A DNA stretch of 57,575 bases from NCBI GenBank assembly GCA_004335835.1, contig RWJK01001967.1, positions 180,484 through 238,058 on the forward strand, read 5' to 3'. A program made the translations under genes and the position numbers. The notes beneath the pieces were generated by a model that saw nothing but the letters and a program-made list of their open reading frames with translations, searched no databases and was not told the DNA's origin. Each line of letters begins with the position of its first letter. Within the stretch, counting starts at the first letter, position 1. Source of the stretch: Scenedesmus sp. ARA3. Taxonomy: Eukaryota > Chlorophyta > Chlorophyceae > Sphaeropleales > Scenedesmaceae. This document shows positions 46,839-57,575 of the stretch, in pieces.

Positions 46839-47919
46839 AGCAAAGGTTGACCAGCAACCAGTGTGCGAGGTAGTGCGTTCAGTTGGCGCCTTCGGCTGTT
46901 GCAAAGGCAGTTGTTACAGCACCGATGCTGTGCTGGTGTTGTATGTGTTTCTGCGGCTAAACATGAGCGGTAGCGTGTGCTGCTCTGAGTGCGTGAGAAG
47001 GTGGCAGTGGTCGCAGGGAAACCTTTTTTTTGTACGAACATTTTGAACCAACAACCCTTTGAACTTTGAACTTGATGTGGGCACAACCTCCAGCCGGTCT
47101 GGAGTGGGTTTGTGCATGTACCATCAGCAGGACGCGTTCCTTGCATCATGCATGGGTGTACACAAAGCGAGTTTCTTATGTCAGTGCTGGGTGTCAACTA
47201 TGCCCTGTTGTGGGCGTTGCTTGTGTGGCAGCAGCCTGTCGGCGCGCTGCTGACTTGCAGTGGTGCCTGCCGTATTGCTGTGCAAGCATACGTGCGTGTC
47301 TCATTCTACTACCACACAGCTATGTCACATCATGTGACGGATATCAAAGTGGTAGGTTGCTGAGGGTTGTTGGCGGACTGCTGCTGGCAGCAGGGTACCA
47401 GAGAAGAGGAGACGTGCACAGAGTAGCGTAGTTGTGTTGTGCTGATGTGATGCGTGTGTTTTGCTGAAACGTCATTGAACCTCAAGCTTGCCGCGCTGCT
47501 GTCCTCGAGCAGCGTCCTTGAGCTTGCTTGGTGAATTTCAATGGGCTTTGTTTGCCATCCTTTGCAGGGCTGTGCCTTGCAGTGCTGTGCAGTGCAGACC
47601 GTCCAACATGGCACCTAGCTGTGCTGATGCACCCTGTTTGCAAATTGTGGCGGATCTGCTTGCCGCAGCATTACTACAGTAATGCCTGCCTGCCCGCCTG
47701 CTGGCAGCAGTAGGCATGTGCTTGCACAAGCAGGGTTTCGTGGGTGGGTGTTGACTCGTATGCGCTTAAAACCTGTTCTACGACATGCAGACATATATGC
47801 CTGCTGTAAGCATGGGAGATGCCAGTCGATTCCTTGCATATGCACGATGCATGGGCATCTGTATCTTTGCCCGCTGTCATCGGGTCAACTGTAACACCAC
47901 GTTGCTACTGATGCGCTAG
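46839..47919. other. Intergenic or intronic region without recognisable gene
   Basis: About 1.1 kb with no family-like coding. It may contain upstream exons of the gene at 47920-49256, because that exon begins in mid-codon. Confidence 0.4.
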
Positions 47920-49256
47920 GTATAAGGCCGACAACACAACCTACCGTAAGTCAGGCTGCTTGCTGTGCAAGTGAAGCACGCAGCAGCACAGCTTGATACG
48001 TCTTTACCCGCCGTACTGTGTGCGTTTGCTTTCTGTACTTCTGGTATCTCTGCTATCGTGAGCACTTGAGCAAAAGGTTCTTGAAACGCTGCTGGTTAAG
48101 TGCTTGAACGTCGCAGGCAAGAGCATCTCGCACAATCGGCAGTTGGCTGGGCGCCTGTACAGCAGCGACTCAGAACGCTACAGCAGGTCAGAACGCATTA
48201 CGCACTGGCATCGCTGACGGTCAAAACTTATTTTTGCATCAAACCAGCATATTGGGAGCAGAATAGCTAGCAAAAGCGGCGGTGCTGCTGTACAGTACAT
48301 GTGCTGCAACACCTGTTGCACATGCTGGTGATAGCACAAGTTCTTTCCTGCTGCTGCTGCAGCTAATACTTGTCACTAAAAAAAGCTTTCTAGACTTCGT
48401 GGTACCCGTGCTTGCAGGCTCCATGGCAGCAGATGCTGGCACACCCGGCGCCAACAGCACATGCAGCCCTGCCGCAAGGCTGCGCATCAGTTACAGCAAC
48501 AGCAACCTGCTTTCTACCGGCAGCGACGGTACGAACAGCAGCAGCAGCAGTGGGGGTGGCGGCAGGTACATTGTGCGAGGGTCGCCTCCAGTGTCTCCAA
48601 AGCATGCTGCACAGCACACACGCTCCCTGCAATCTTCAGGCGGCAGCTGCATGCTCTTCTCCCTGGCAATGACCAACCATGACCCGGGATGCCAGATCAA
48701 CCAAAACAACAGCAGCTCAACAGCACAGCCGCTGATTCGTGCTGGATCACTCATCCAATCCAGCTACCACAGCAGCAGCAGGAGCACGGACCCCGGCAGC
48801 CGGCAGCAGCGGAGCGCTACATCTGCCAGCTGTCACGCCACTCGATTCAAACTGGCGCCTCAGGGTTCAGGGTTTGGCAGCCAGGCACTCAAGCCTGCAG
48901 GAATCACAGGAATCAGCAGCCACAACAGCTGCGCAGCTGTCACAGAGCATGGTACACAGAAAGGCGGATCTCAGCACACCAGCTATGCAGGCAGCAGCAG
49001 CTGCAGCAGCAGCAGCCGTCCTGCCCCTGGATCGCTGATGGCAATGTCAACCCTGTCAGAGGCATTGCAGCTTTGCCCTTTCACAGGCGACGCATCAGCC
49101 GGAGCGATGATGCTGGCAACAGCTGGCTTCGCACGCCACGACAAGCGGACACATCAGCAGCAGCAGCAGCAGCAGCAGCAGCTGGAGGCGCGCTGCGCTG
49201 GTCGCTGCAAGCAGGCGGGCCTCACTGCAGTGCAGCAGCAGATTGAGTGGAAGTAG
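47920..49256 (+). CDS. Uncharacterised Ser/Gln-rich protein, 5' part not found
   Basis: Not recognised. Two small exons join cleanly, 47920-47945 and 48117-48186, giving YKADNTTYRKSISHNRQLAGR and then a Ser/Asp/Arg stretch; both have good acceptors and donors. A long open frame follows to a stop at 49256. It is Ser-, Gly- and Gln-rich, with a GGGGRYIVRGSPPVSPK patch and a terminal poly-Gln tract. In-phase joining would use an AG at 48384-48385 in an A-rich acceptor. The better-looking acceptor at 48418 gives another frame, and an ATG at 48423 could instead start a separate gene. The low-complexity composition suggests disorder. Upstream exons must exist because the first one starts in mid-codon. 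Confidence 0.4.
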
Positions 49257-51604
49257 AAGAAAGGTGGTTGGCTGCATGTGATTCGGGATGCTCTCTCTAA
49301 TAGACAGCGGCTGCGATGAAGATTGGCATTGCGCATGACGACGTCTGCAGTGTGTTGTTGAAGAATGTGATGAACTTGCGAGAGCCGCGCTTTCTAACAC
49401 TTTCTAACAGCTGCCTTGACATGCCCAGGCGTGTTGCATGCAAGACTTGTCAGCAACAGGGATGAGCCACGATGTGTGTCGTGCACTAGAGGAGTCACGT
49501 TACGCAGTGTGGACCTCGCACAACTGTACGCAGCAATTTTCAGGCAGGAGGTCTGTCTGAGGTTGATACGTATGTACATGGTTTGTTGTATGATGCATAA
49601 CAACAGGTGCATGCTGCTACCTATACTACTGCATGGTCACATTGCATCCATCTTTTAGGCGCCCTTTGTGTTCCCCTCTTCCAATTGTTCTGCGGGCCAC
49701 GGGCCTTTCGCAGCGTACTAACTAAACAGGTGCTTCCTTTGTTGTGCATGTCAGCCACACAACGCGGTTTGACTTGCTCATCTGCCGTGCAGCTGCTCTG
49801 CTTTCCGGCTGTTGGTTTCCGGTGCGGTCTTGCAACATCACCGCATGCGCATGTCTTACCTGTGTGATAGCCAGACAGCAGCTGGCTTCCAGTCTCTAAG
49901 TCTATGCATGTATGCATACAATTCAGCTGTGGTCTGACGTATTACGGTGCACGTATTGCGTCATGTCAGCACAGGGTCAATCATGGCCTGTCTGTATGTA
50001 GGCCGTTCAAACAGGCCGTGCTGGGTTGCAGCTAGCTCACAGCAGCAGCACTGACTGCATGGTCAGTGCACCCTCTGTGCAACCGTGTGTGTCATGTCTG
50101 TACAACAGATGCAGAATCTGCAGATTCTGTGTGGTTCCTGGTGTTAAACGTGTTTGGTGGCTGATGTTTGTGCGTTCGGAGCTATAGTTTGAGCACGTCA
50201 AAGTTTGGTATGTGGTGGCAGTGATGGTGTGATGGTGGCCGCCCCCAACAGCGCACGCTTACAGCAGCAGCGCTGACTGCATGGCCAGTGCACCCTCTGT
50301 GCAGCTTTGCATTGCATGTCTGGGTATTGCAGCATATGCAGTATATCTGCATGGTTCCTGGTGTTGAACGTGTTTGGTGGCTGGCGCTTGTGCGCTGACA
50401 GCTGCAGTGCAGCTGCTGCAAGCAGATCCTTTGTGTTGCCGTGTTAGTGTTGACTGTGGTGGTGGTGTTCTGCAGGTTGCAGCTGAAGCTCCAGCGAGCA
50501 GCTGCGGCACAGGCTGGTGTTCGTGTGTTGGGAGCTGTAGTTTGAGCCCCTCACAGTTGTTGTTGTGGTGGCAGTGATGGCGTGATGCTGGTGATCCTGC
50601 ATCTTATGCTCCCATGAGCAGTTAACTGCCCAACGTTGAGGCACTTGCAGCTTTGCTGCCTGCATAGTATAGAATACTTGATATTCTATGGTGTTCATGT
50701 GCTATGTATTTACCATTGAGCCTGATTCAGTGCTCAGCGCTGACTGGACACGTACTCGGAGCTGGCGAAAGTAACAAGCCTGTGCAGCGGCTGCACACAC
50801 AGCAGCTGTCACAGCTCACATAACGGTTCTTGCAGGTTGTGGGCTGGCACGTGAAGTAAATTTTGGTAATGCCAGAATAGCGTGACTATGTCGGCATGAA
50901 CCAAGGCAGTCGGTGGCTGAGCTGGCTGTGGCCAGCAGCGCCACAGGTTTTGCAGGCGGGGTGCAGTGGTAGACGGTACCACTGTGCGGGGTGTCCTGAC
51001 AGTTTGCTGTCAGCAGCAGAACGACACCGAGGCATGCATATGTCACATGCTTAGCTGTGAGGCTTGCTGGTGATGATTATGAGTGGCGGGTCATAGTAAA
51101 CTATCAATTGTGTGTGCTACATTGACAACCAATTTGCGCAGCATGCAAGCAGCCGCCCGGCGGTGGCACCGCAGCAGGGACGCTGTGCTGGTGAGACACT
51201 GCACTGCACTGCGCAGCGAGTATATGCATACGATGGAATGAGCAGAATGCTTGTATGCTGAGCTGGTTCTGGCGGCCCAAACTTGTAAGCTTTTGCGTCT
51301 TAGAAAGTGGCTGGCCTGTGGGCAGCGGCATGACTGCAGCCATGTGGCAATTCACTAGCAGGGTAACCTCTGTGCTGTCTGGCCATGGTGTGTTGTAGAA
51401 GCAGCACGATTCAAAAAAGGCCATTTACATTATACATATGGCAGTCTGCCGCATGTCTGCGGGTTATAATTCCCAACATCCGGCATGGATTATGCTGACA
51501 GTCACCTGGGTTGACGGCAGCGGGTGTCATCATTTGAATTAGAATCAGCGACACCTGAGAAGGGCATCCTTGCAGCAGCAAAGCTCAAGCAAAGCTTTAC
51601 TGGA
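49257..51604. other. Intergenic region with a tandem duplication
   Basis: No gene recognised in 2.3 kb. A block of about 220 bp at 50041-50262 recurs at 50263-50600 with an insertion in its middle. Shared landmarks are CTGACTGCATGGnCAGTGCACCC, TGGTTCCTGGTGTT, ACGTGTTTGGTGGCTG and GTGGTGGCAGTGATGG. An 18-bp perfect palindrome lies in the first copy at 50112-50129. The last 100 bp should hold the sulfotransferase promoter. Confidence 0.6.
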
Positions 51605-51811
51605 ATGTCTCGGCAGTCAAACGTTGCGATGGAGCTCATTGGCGCGGGATGCGGCCGGACAGGGACTTTATCGCTGAAGGTGCGGACAATTGCTGCAGCG
51701 CGGCTTGACGAGTTTTTACAGCTTCAGATACTTGCCAGCTCTAGGTTTTGAAATGCTTGGTTACACGTTTGAGGTTGCTGCAGGTGTTGTTGTGTGTGCT
51801 ACTGCTGTGCC

Positions 51812-51846
<35 letters not shown>

Positions 51847-53776
51847 ACTGGCTTGCAGACGGCATTGGAGATTCTAGGAATGCCATGTTACCATATGGTC
51901 ACCATCATACAGAGGGGAGACGTGGGCTTCTGGCATGATGCAGCAGAAGGTGTGCAACGTGCCTGGCTAGTTGCTGCGGCAGCATACTGGCAGCAGTAGC
52001 AGCAGCAACACTGGCAGCAGCAGCTGTGGTACCAGACTTGCAGCAGCAAGAGCAAGAGCGCCAACGGCAGCAGGAGGCGCAGCCAGCAAGCAGCAGCAAC
52101 TTGTTTGCACCATGCCCTGGTCACCAGCGTCACAGTTTCAACTGCCATGGTTCATGTTTTGTGTTTGGCACGGCATCGAAGGTCAGCCACCTTTGCCGCA
52201 TGCGTTGGATGTTACTTTGGTCACCGCTGTTTCACAACACCAACCACAACTGCGTATTGCTGCTGCGCCGCCACAGGCAAGGCGGTTGACTTCAGGTCGG
52301 TGCTGGCGGGCAGTGCTGCTGTCTGCGACTGGCCAGCCAACTTCTTCTACAAGCAGCTCGTGGAGGCCTACCCTGACGCAAAGGTAAGCACTGAAGCCGT
52401 GAGGAAGAGGATCCATAACAGCTTGTGTAACAGGTTGCCAAAGCACCAGCGGCTTATGCATGTGCAGCTGAGCAGGTGGCATTTCCACACCACCGTCCCC
52501 AGACGCCAAGGTGAACCCTGCATGGAGCCCAAACCCACTTATAGCTGCCTGAAGCTCAGGCCCTAGGTGTTGAGTCACGCTTGCGCGGGCGCCGTGCTGC
52601 ATGCCATCACTGCTGCAGCTGGGCTGGCATGTCTAACACAGCTTGCCAGCGTCCCTTAGGGCTCTGCAGTCAGCCAACTAGTTCACAAACAACATTGGAT
52701 ATTCATCAATGCTTGAACGTGTGACGGCCGGCATTTAGCTAGTTGCTGCTGCTGCTGCTGATGATGATGATGCTGCTGATGCTGATGCTGATGCTGATGC
52801 TGATGCTGCTACAGGTCATCCTGACGGTGCGTGACCCAGCCAGCTGGTACAACAGTGTGAAGGAGACAGTGTGGGCCATCTGCAAGGTGGGCAGCATGGA
52901 AGGGTCGAGCGTTACTTTGATGTTATTTATTAGGGCAGAGACTGGCGACTGGCCGGCCGGTGAAGGATACAGTGTGAGCCATCTGCAAGGTGGGCAGCAA
53001 AGAACGGTGGAGTGTTGTTGTCTGGGGCAGAATAAGGGTTGATGTACATGTTACTAGTGCTTGCACTGATGGCTCGGGGTCGGGCTGTTGGTCGTGCTGT
53101 TGTATGTCGCTCCCGCCGCGCTGTTGTGCCAACAAGAGATATGCGTGCTCTGGCTGGACGGCTGCATTCCTTCCGTGCAATCTTGCAACCACGTGTTCAC
53201 ACATTGTTACGTCACATCCTTGTTGACCCGGCCGCCAGCTGGCAACCACATGTTCACACATTTTTATATCAAATCCTGGCCGACATGCTGTCACTTCTCA
53301 TTATGCTGCTGCCCCCAAAACCCAACAGGCAATAGATTATGCCCCGGCCTATGTGCGCTGGCTGGACGGCTCTTTCCCGTTATGCTGCAAGCTTGCAATA
53401 CCACCACATATGCACGCTGTTATGCCACATCCTTCCACACACTGCTTTGTCTTTGCATTGCCGCTATTGTATCAGGCAATAGAAGATGCACCTGCCTATG
53501 TGCGCTGGCTAGATGGCGTCTTCCCTCCCGGCCGCAAGATGGGCCCCATGATGAACGTGGTGCTGTGGCAGGGCATACTGAAGGGTGACTTTGAGGACCC
53601 GGAAGCAGCACAGCAGCGCTACGTGGAGTGGAATGAGGGTGTCAAGCAGGTGAGATGCTGGTATAATCACATAGGATAGCTACCGCTTGATCGCTGTTGC
53701 TTGGCTGCACGCCGCTGCCCTTTGCTGCTTCCTTCACCATACACCCGCTGAAACGCTGATGCTACTGCTGCTACTG

Positions 53777-53828
<52 letters not shown>

Positions 53829-54307
53829 GATTGACTGTACCTATCGTTCTGCCCGCAGCATGTGCCAGCTGACAGCTGCTGGTCTTCCACCCAAGCCAAG
53901 TCTGGGAGCCGCTCTGGGCCTTCCTAAAAAGGCCAATGCCTCAGTAGCCCTTCCCTCACGTCACACAGGGCTGTGCCAGAAACTCGTGTTGCCTGTATCT
54001 GCAGTGAATGCTCCTGCTGACACGCTGCTGCTGCTGCTGTAACATTTTTTGTTTCTGCCTGCAGCACGTGCCTGCTGACCGGCTGCTGGTGTTCCACCCG
54101 AGCCAGGGCTGGGAGCCCCTCTGTGCCTTTCTAGGCAAACCAGTCCCTCAGCAGCCTTTCCCTCATGTCAATGACACACAAGGTTTTAAGGACATGGTGC
54201 GCTACGTGCACAAGCGGCACCAGACGATACAAATAGCAGTACCTGCTTTGGCTGTGGCGGCTGTGGCAGGGTTTGCTCTGCTGCTCAGCAGGCGCAGCCG
54301 ACAGTAG
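51605..54307 (+). CDS. Sulfotransferase-like P-loop protein with C-terminal membrane anchor, six exons
   Basis: Predicted PAPS-dependent sulfotransferase of the Sulfotransfer_4 type. Exons 51605-51679, 51859-51949, 52277-52383, 52815-52886, 53476-53649 and 54065-54307 total 762 nt, or 253 residues, all in phase. The PAPS-binding loop is GAGCGRTGTLSLK near the N-terminus. It is followed by LEILGMPCYHM, DWPANFFYKQLVEAYPDAK, VILTVRDPASWYNSV (the second PAPS-binding region with the conserved RDP), LLVFHPSQGWEPLCAFLGKPVP and FPHVND, in the order seen in this family. Residues about 227-247 (IAVPALAVAAVAGFALLLS) form a single hydrophobic helix before a basic tail, so the protein may be tail-anchored. 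The start is the first ATG in frame; an internal Met precedes ELIGAG. Substrate unknown. Confidence 0.9.
52945..53000 (+). repeat. Echo of sulfotransferase exon 4 tail
   Basis: Repeats VKDTV-AICK and the GTGGGCAGC donor about 100 bp downstream of the real site. An in-frame TGA replaces Trp. Confidence 0.88.
53140..53375 (+). repeat. Two echoes of sulfotransferase exon 5 head
   Basis: 53325-53375 repeats ATAGAnnATGCnCC-GCCTATGTGCGCTGGCTGGACGG-type coding (APAYVRWLDGSFP) upstream of exon 5. About 53140-53170 retains only RALAGRL-like remnants (ALWLDGCIPS in another frame). Confidence 0.8.
53857..53970 (+). repeat. Echo of sulfotransferase exon 6 head
   Basis: Repeats the CCGCAG acceptor and about 33 codons of exon 6, beginning HVPADSCWSS and kept in phase for only part of the length. 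A second acceptor with its own CTG tract (54027-54064) then introduces the real exon. Confidence 0.88.
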
Positions 54308-54379
54308 CGCCGCAGCAGGGAAAGTTAGTGTCATGGCTTTTACGGGGTCTTGGGCTGCAGCAAATGGGGCTGCTGTCGA

Positions 54380-54580
54380 CTGGCCTGGGCAGCCACCGTG
54401 GAGGCCTTTTTGTGCTTGTCAATGACACGCAAGGCTTTAAAGCCATGGAGGACCACATGCACAATGCCGCCAGTCGATACAGGTTGCAGTACCTGTGCTG
54501 GCTGCTGCTGCTGCTGCGGCAGGGATTGCCTTGCTATTCAGCAGGCGCAGCAGAAGCCAGCCGAATCATTGTAGTGAAAT
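54380..54580 (+). repeat. Echo of sulfotransferase last-exon tail beyond the stop
   Basis: Repeats the coding for VNDTQGFKxM, the hydrophobic anchor and the terminal basic residues, with indels and an inserted CTG stretch. It starts about 70 bp past the stop codon at 54307. Confidence 0.85.
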
Positions 54581-56029
54581 GCAGCAGCTGCAGCGGCCGC
54601 CGTTGTGGCTTTCACGACAAACTGAATCTTGTCAGCAGCAGCTGCAGCTGCTGCTGCTGCTGTTGTTGCTGCAGTTCCAAGCGAGCGCTTTGTGATTGGC
54701 ACTTGCAGCATATTGTCGTGACAAGGGATGCTTGCTATTTCCAGGGCAGCAGCGGCGGTGTTTGTCCGTAAGCCACCAGAGCATATGCAGCTGCAGTCGC
54801 TTATGGGAACAGATGTTGCTCAACCAGCAAATAGAAGTAGATCCGCCCAGCGTAGTTGAAAACATGAATTTCCTGCAGCTGTTTTGACATATCTTCAACA
54901 TTCCTGCAGCTGGTATTGTTTGACAGTCTTTGTGTATTGTGTGTGGACTGGGTCATTGTGTTTAGTTATAGGCAAGCAAAGTGTGTCTTGCTAGCAGCAG
55001 TTTAGGGAGCTGCCAGTTGCTGAGGCCCTGCTTTTGTTGGTTGCGGCCTATCCGATAGGATATTGTCGGACAATCCAATCCAATGAGGAGTGGTACTGCT
55101 GACGTGATGAACAGAGGTGTGGCCGTGCTGTTGTCATCCGTTCAAATCCGTATAAATCCGACATCAGCTCCCGGCAGTAGATGAACCTGGTGCAGTGAAA
55201 ATGGCCTCCCGGGTCCGGGACCTTATCCGAGTCATTGCAGTGACTGCTAGCTGTGACATTATGCGACGAGTTGTAAAGCAACTCCTGATGCTTCCTGAAC
55301 TCTCAGTACAACATTACGTTTGTTTACGCGTTTCTGCAATAATTTTCGATGGCCTGTCGCGTGTTTGGCAGCTAGCAACTGTCGTTGGCGGGACCGGTGC
55401 TCCTGCTCGTGGACATTTCCCGCCATCGCGCTGCACATTGTACCTGCACCCTGAGTATGCTCTGTGGACAATTCTGTTGCTGATTCAGCTTTGAACAGCT
55501 GCATACCTTTGGTACAATGCCCCAACCTGCGCTGACGTGGCGACAGCAGCACCGTCGAATCAGGGCTGGCCTAGCAGCTGGGGTATATAGGTGCGTCCAC
55601 CAGCGTCGAGTTCCGGTCCGTATTAGGCCGAACCCTAGTACGGAAGTTTCGGCAGAATAGTCAGTGATCAGCGTTGCCCAGGAAGGGCGTCAGGTATGCC
55701 CTCTGATAGGCCGCACCGGCAACCATGGCCTCTACCTTTTGCTGCCGCACCGCTTGCTGCTGCAGCTAGCACGGTGCCATGAGGCACCGTGCACAAGAGG
55801 GCAACACCGTTACAAGAACAACCATAAGCACATACAACTTATGTGGCAGCAGCCGTATTGACGCTTCCTGCAGGCACATGCACAACCTTCCTCAGCACCA
55901 TTCGTCGCTGCCCAATAACACAGGTGGCCAGTCACACGCGGGGCAACCAGGCAAGCACCATCACCACCAGCAGCAACAGCAGAGCAGCAACAGCAGAGCA
56001 GCAAGCTGCCACTCATCAGGCCTGCCAGG
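54581..56029. other. Convergent intergenic region
   Basis: No gene recognised between the sulfotransferase (+) and the P450 (-). A perfect 10-bp hairpin with a 4-nt loop lies at 55769-55792. A TATATA-like box at about 55585 has no supported gene behind it. A 97-codon ATG-initiated frame at 55201-55494 shows no family resemblance. Confidence 0.5.
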
Positions 56030-57518
56030 TCAAGCAGTTGGTGCATGTGCTGCTGCTGCTGCTCCTGCCACATCTCCCTGCAGCTTGCCAAACTTCACTG
56101 CTGCCTGCCGCAGCAGCACATTGCCCAAGTACACCCCAAAGTCAGGCCCTCCTGCTGTTGCTGCTGCTGTTGTACTGCCGCTGCCAGTTTGGCTTGTACT
56201 GCCTGTACTGCCAATCGGCTCCATGCTGTAGTGCCTGGCCAGCAGTGCCAGCAGCACCTTTGCCTCAGTGAAGAAGAGGCTCATGCCCAGGCACACATGC
56301 GGGCCCACACTGCACAGCACAATACAGACAATTCAGCAAATGCAGAGCAGCACGTCTCAATCCTTTTGCTTGAATGTACTGCACGTGAGATTTGACTTGC
56401 TGGCAGCAGCAAGGCTCGCGCACGAAGCCAGAACTCTACTGTATGCGAGCGGTACAGGCAACAGCAGCAGGACACTGTGAGACTGTGTGTGGGGAGTGAA
56501 GAACAGGCTCATGCCCAGGCACACATGCGGGCCCACACTGCACAGCATCGCAAGCAGTGCAGAAGCACATCATCACAGCTTAGGCAAGTGTTGTACATTA
56601 TTCCATGAGCAAGCAGTGCCGCCAGCCGCTGCTCACACCATGAGCGTGGCTGCAACAAACTATTACTAAAAAACGTTTGGCTGCCCGGGGGGTCAAGCTG
56701 CTGACACCATGAGATGCTGAGCAGGCAATGCTCATGATACCGGATATAAATGCAGTACCTGCGGTATCCCTGCACCCCAGAGGCATCAACTCAGTACGGA
56801 TTACAGCTCACCTGAAGGTGAGCAGGCCGGATGGCTTGCCCTCCTGCTGCAGCCACCTCTCAGGCTTGAACTCAGCCCTCAGTGTGTCAGCCTGGATGGC
56901 GCCCCAGTGCTGCTCCAGCGCCTCAAAGTCGTCAGGGCTCAGGTCGCTGAGATTTAGGTGGGGGTCTGTCAAGACCTGGCCCATGAAGCTGGAGAGCATG
57001 AGAGGAGAGCCCGCAGGCACGAACTTGCCACACACCTACAGGCAATTAACGTGTTATGGTGTGAAAACCAAGTCAGCAGGGCTCAGATTGCTGAGGTTTA
57101 GGCGCGCGTCTATTAAGACCTGGCACATGAAGCTTGAGAGCATCAGGGCTGAGCCGGCAGGCACAAACTTGCCACACACTTGTAGGCAAAAGGTGGTGTG
57201 AATTCAACAGGGCGTGCAACTTTTTGCGTCCCTCAACTGTGCCAGCCTCTGCTTGTCCGTTCTAACACACAGCTCAGCGATACGCACTGACAGACCCAGT
57301 CCAATGGTCGCTCAGAGGCAGTCACTCATATCGCACCTTACTACCCATCATTTGCAGCCCGGCTTCATCATCCCTCCCACCTCCAGGTCCACCAAGGCCC
57401 TCCTGAAGACAGCAGCAGAGGGTGGCGCTACACGCAGCGTCTCCCTGATGACTGCATCAGCATATGGCATGGCGTCCAGTGCTGCCAGCGTCATGGCTTC
57501 ACCATGGCGCTGCATGAC
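56030..57518 (-). CDS. Cytochrome P450, C-terminal part, continues beyond the right edge
   Basis: Haem-thiolate monooxygenase. Three exons are visible: 57518-57381, 57035-56812 and 56309-56030, joined in phase (46 codons, 74 codons plus 2 nt, 1 nt plus 93 codons including the stop). The first holds the K-helix ExxR (IRETLRVAPPS). The second has GKFVPAGSPLMLSS, the region around DPHLNLSD and FKPERWL (PERF-like). The third has FSVGPHVCLGMSLFF, matching FxxGxxxCxG with Cys as haem ligand; His replaces the usual Arg. The tail holds an Ala/Gly/Thr-rich stretch. The N-terminal two thirds lie off the window. The first visible exon is preceded (in sense) by the CTG tract that closes the window. Clan and substrate cannot be told. 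Confidence 0.92.
56503..56550 (-). repeat. Echo of P450 haem-loop exon head
   Basis: Repeats CTGTGCAG plus VGPHVCLGMSLFFT without a difference in the haem loop, about 240 bp upstream of the real exon. Confidence 0.92.
57080..57182 (-). repeat. Long echo of P450 exon 2 head (possible cryptic exon)
   Basis: About 34 codons repeat VCGKFVPAGSALMLSSFMCQVLIDA.LNLSNLSP with no stop. The acceptor TGTAG has become TACAA, so correct use would need a shifted AG. It lies between the visible first exon and the real second exon. Confidence 0.88.
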
Positions 57519-57520
57519 CT

Positions 57521-57575
<55 letters not shown>
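57519..57575. repeat. (CAG)n tract at right edge
   Basis: About 19 uninterrupted CAG units, equal to CTG in the sense of the P450 gene, form the 3' end of an intron directly before the K-helix exon (CTGCAG acceptor). Confidence 0.95.

Noticed and set aside
55201..55494. ATG-initiated 97-codon frame with a good start context and a TATATA box further downstream
   Set aside because: No recognisable domain, no supporting introns or echoes, and the TATA-like box lies after it.

Overview
The window is nuclear DNA from a eukaryote, most likely a core chlorophyte green alga. The genes are intron-rich with GT-AG introns, the exons are short, and protein-coding exons lie among long CAG/CTG microsatellites. 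One predicted product is a J-domain protein with a ferredoxin domain, a type known from chloroplasts. TTTAGGG-like motifs occur in places. I could not fix the species.

Layout, left to right. (1) 2317-15500, minus strand: a complete 18-exon gene for a P2-type cation-pumping ATPase (about 1055 residues). (2) 16506-21234, plus strand and divergent from it: an amino acid/auxin permease-like transporter with eight well-supported exons and one unresolved. (3) 22859-23711, plus: a two-exon uL18 ribosomal protein, probably mitochondrial. (4) 26148-29802, plus: a secreted glycoside-hydrolase-like protein (five exons). (5) 32499-41593, minus: a large MORN-repeat plus filamin-repeat protein (14 exons, perhaps 15). 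(6) 41690-41877, plus: an orphan exon resembling an RBR/IBR zinc-binding domain. (7) 42748-46632, plus: a chloroplast J-domain/ferredoxin protein (seven exons). (8) 47920-49256, plus: part of an unrecognised Ser/Gln-rich gene. (9) 51605-54307, plus: a P-loop sulfotransferase-like protein with a C-terminal membrane anchor (six exons). (10) 56030-57518, minus: the C-terminal part of a cytochrome P450 that runs off the right end. Exons were joined by hand. For every gene described as complete, reading phase is maintained across each junction and the summed exon length is a multiple of three. The genes do not form an obvious pathway.

The outstanding signal is architectural. Nearly every gene carries degraded partial copies of its own exon edges in the adjoining introns. 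Heads of exons, with their 3' splice site, are copied upstream. Tails of exons, with their 5' splice site, are copied downstream. Last exons are copied past the stop codon. I count more than 60 such echoes. They alternate with CAG/CTG tracts, and those tracts lie in the CTG orientation on the sense strand next to most 3' splice sites. This suggests a repeat-driven local duplication process that builds introns out of neighbouring exon edges. It is the best candidate here for an undescribed phenomenon.
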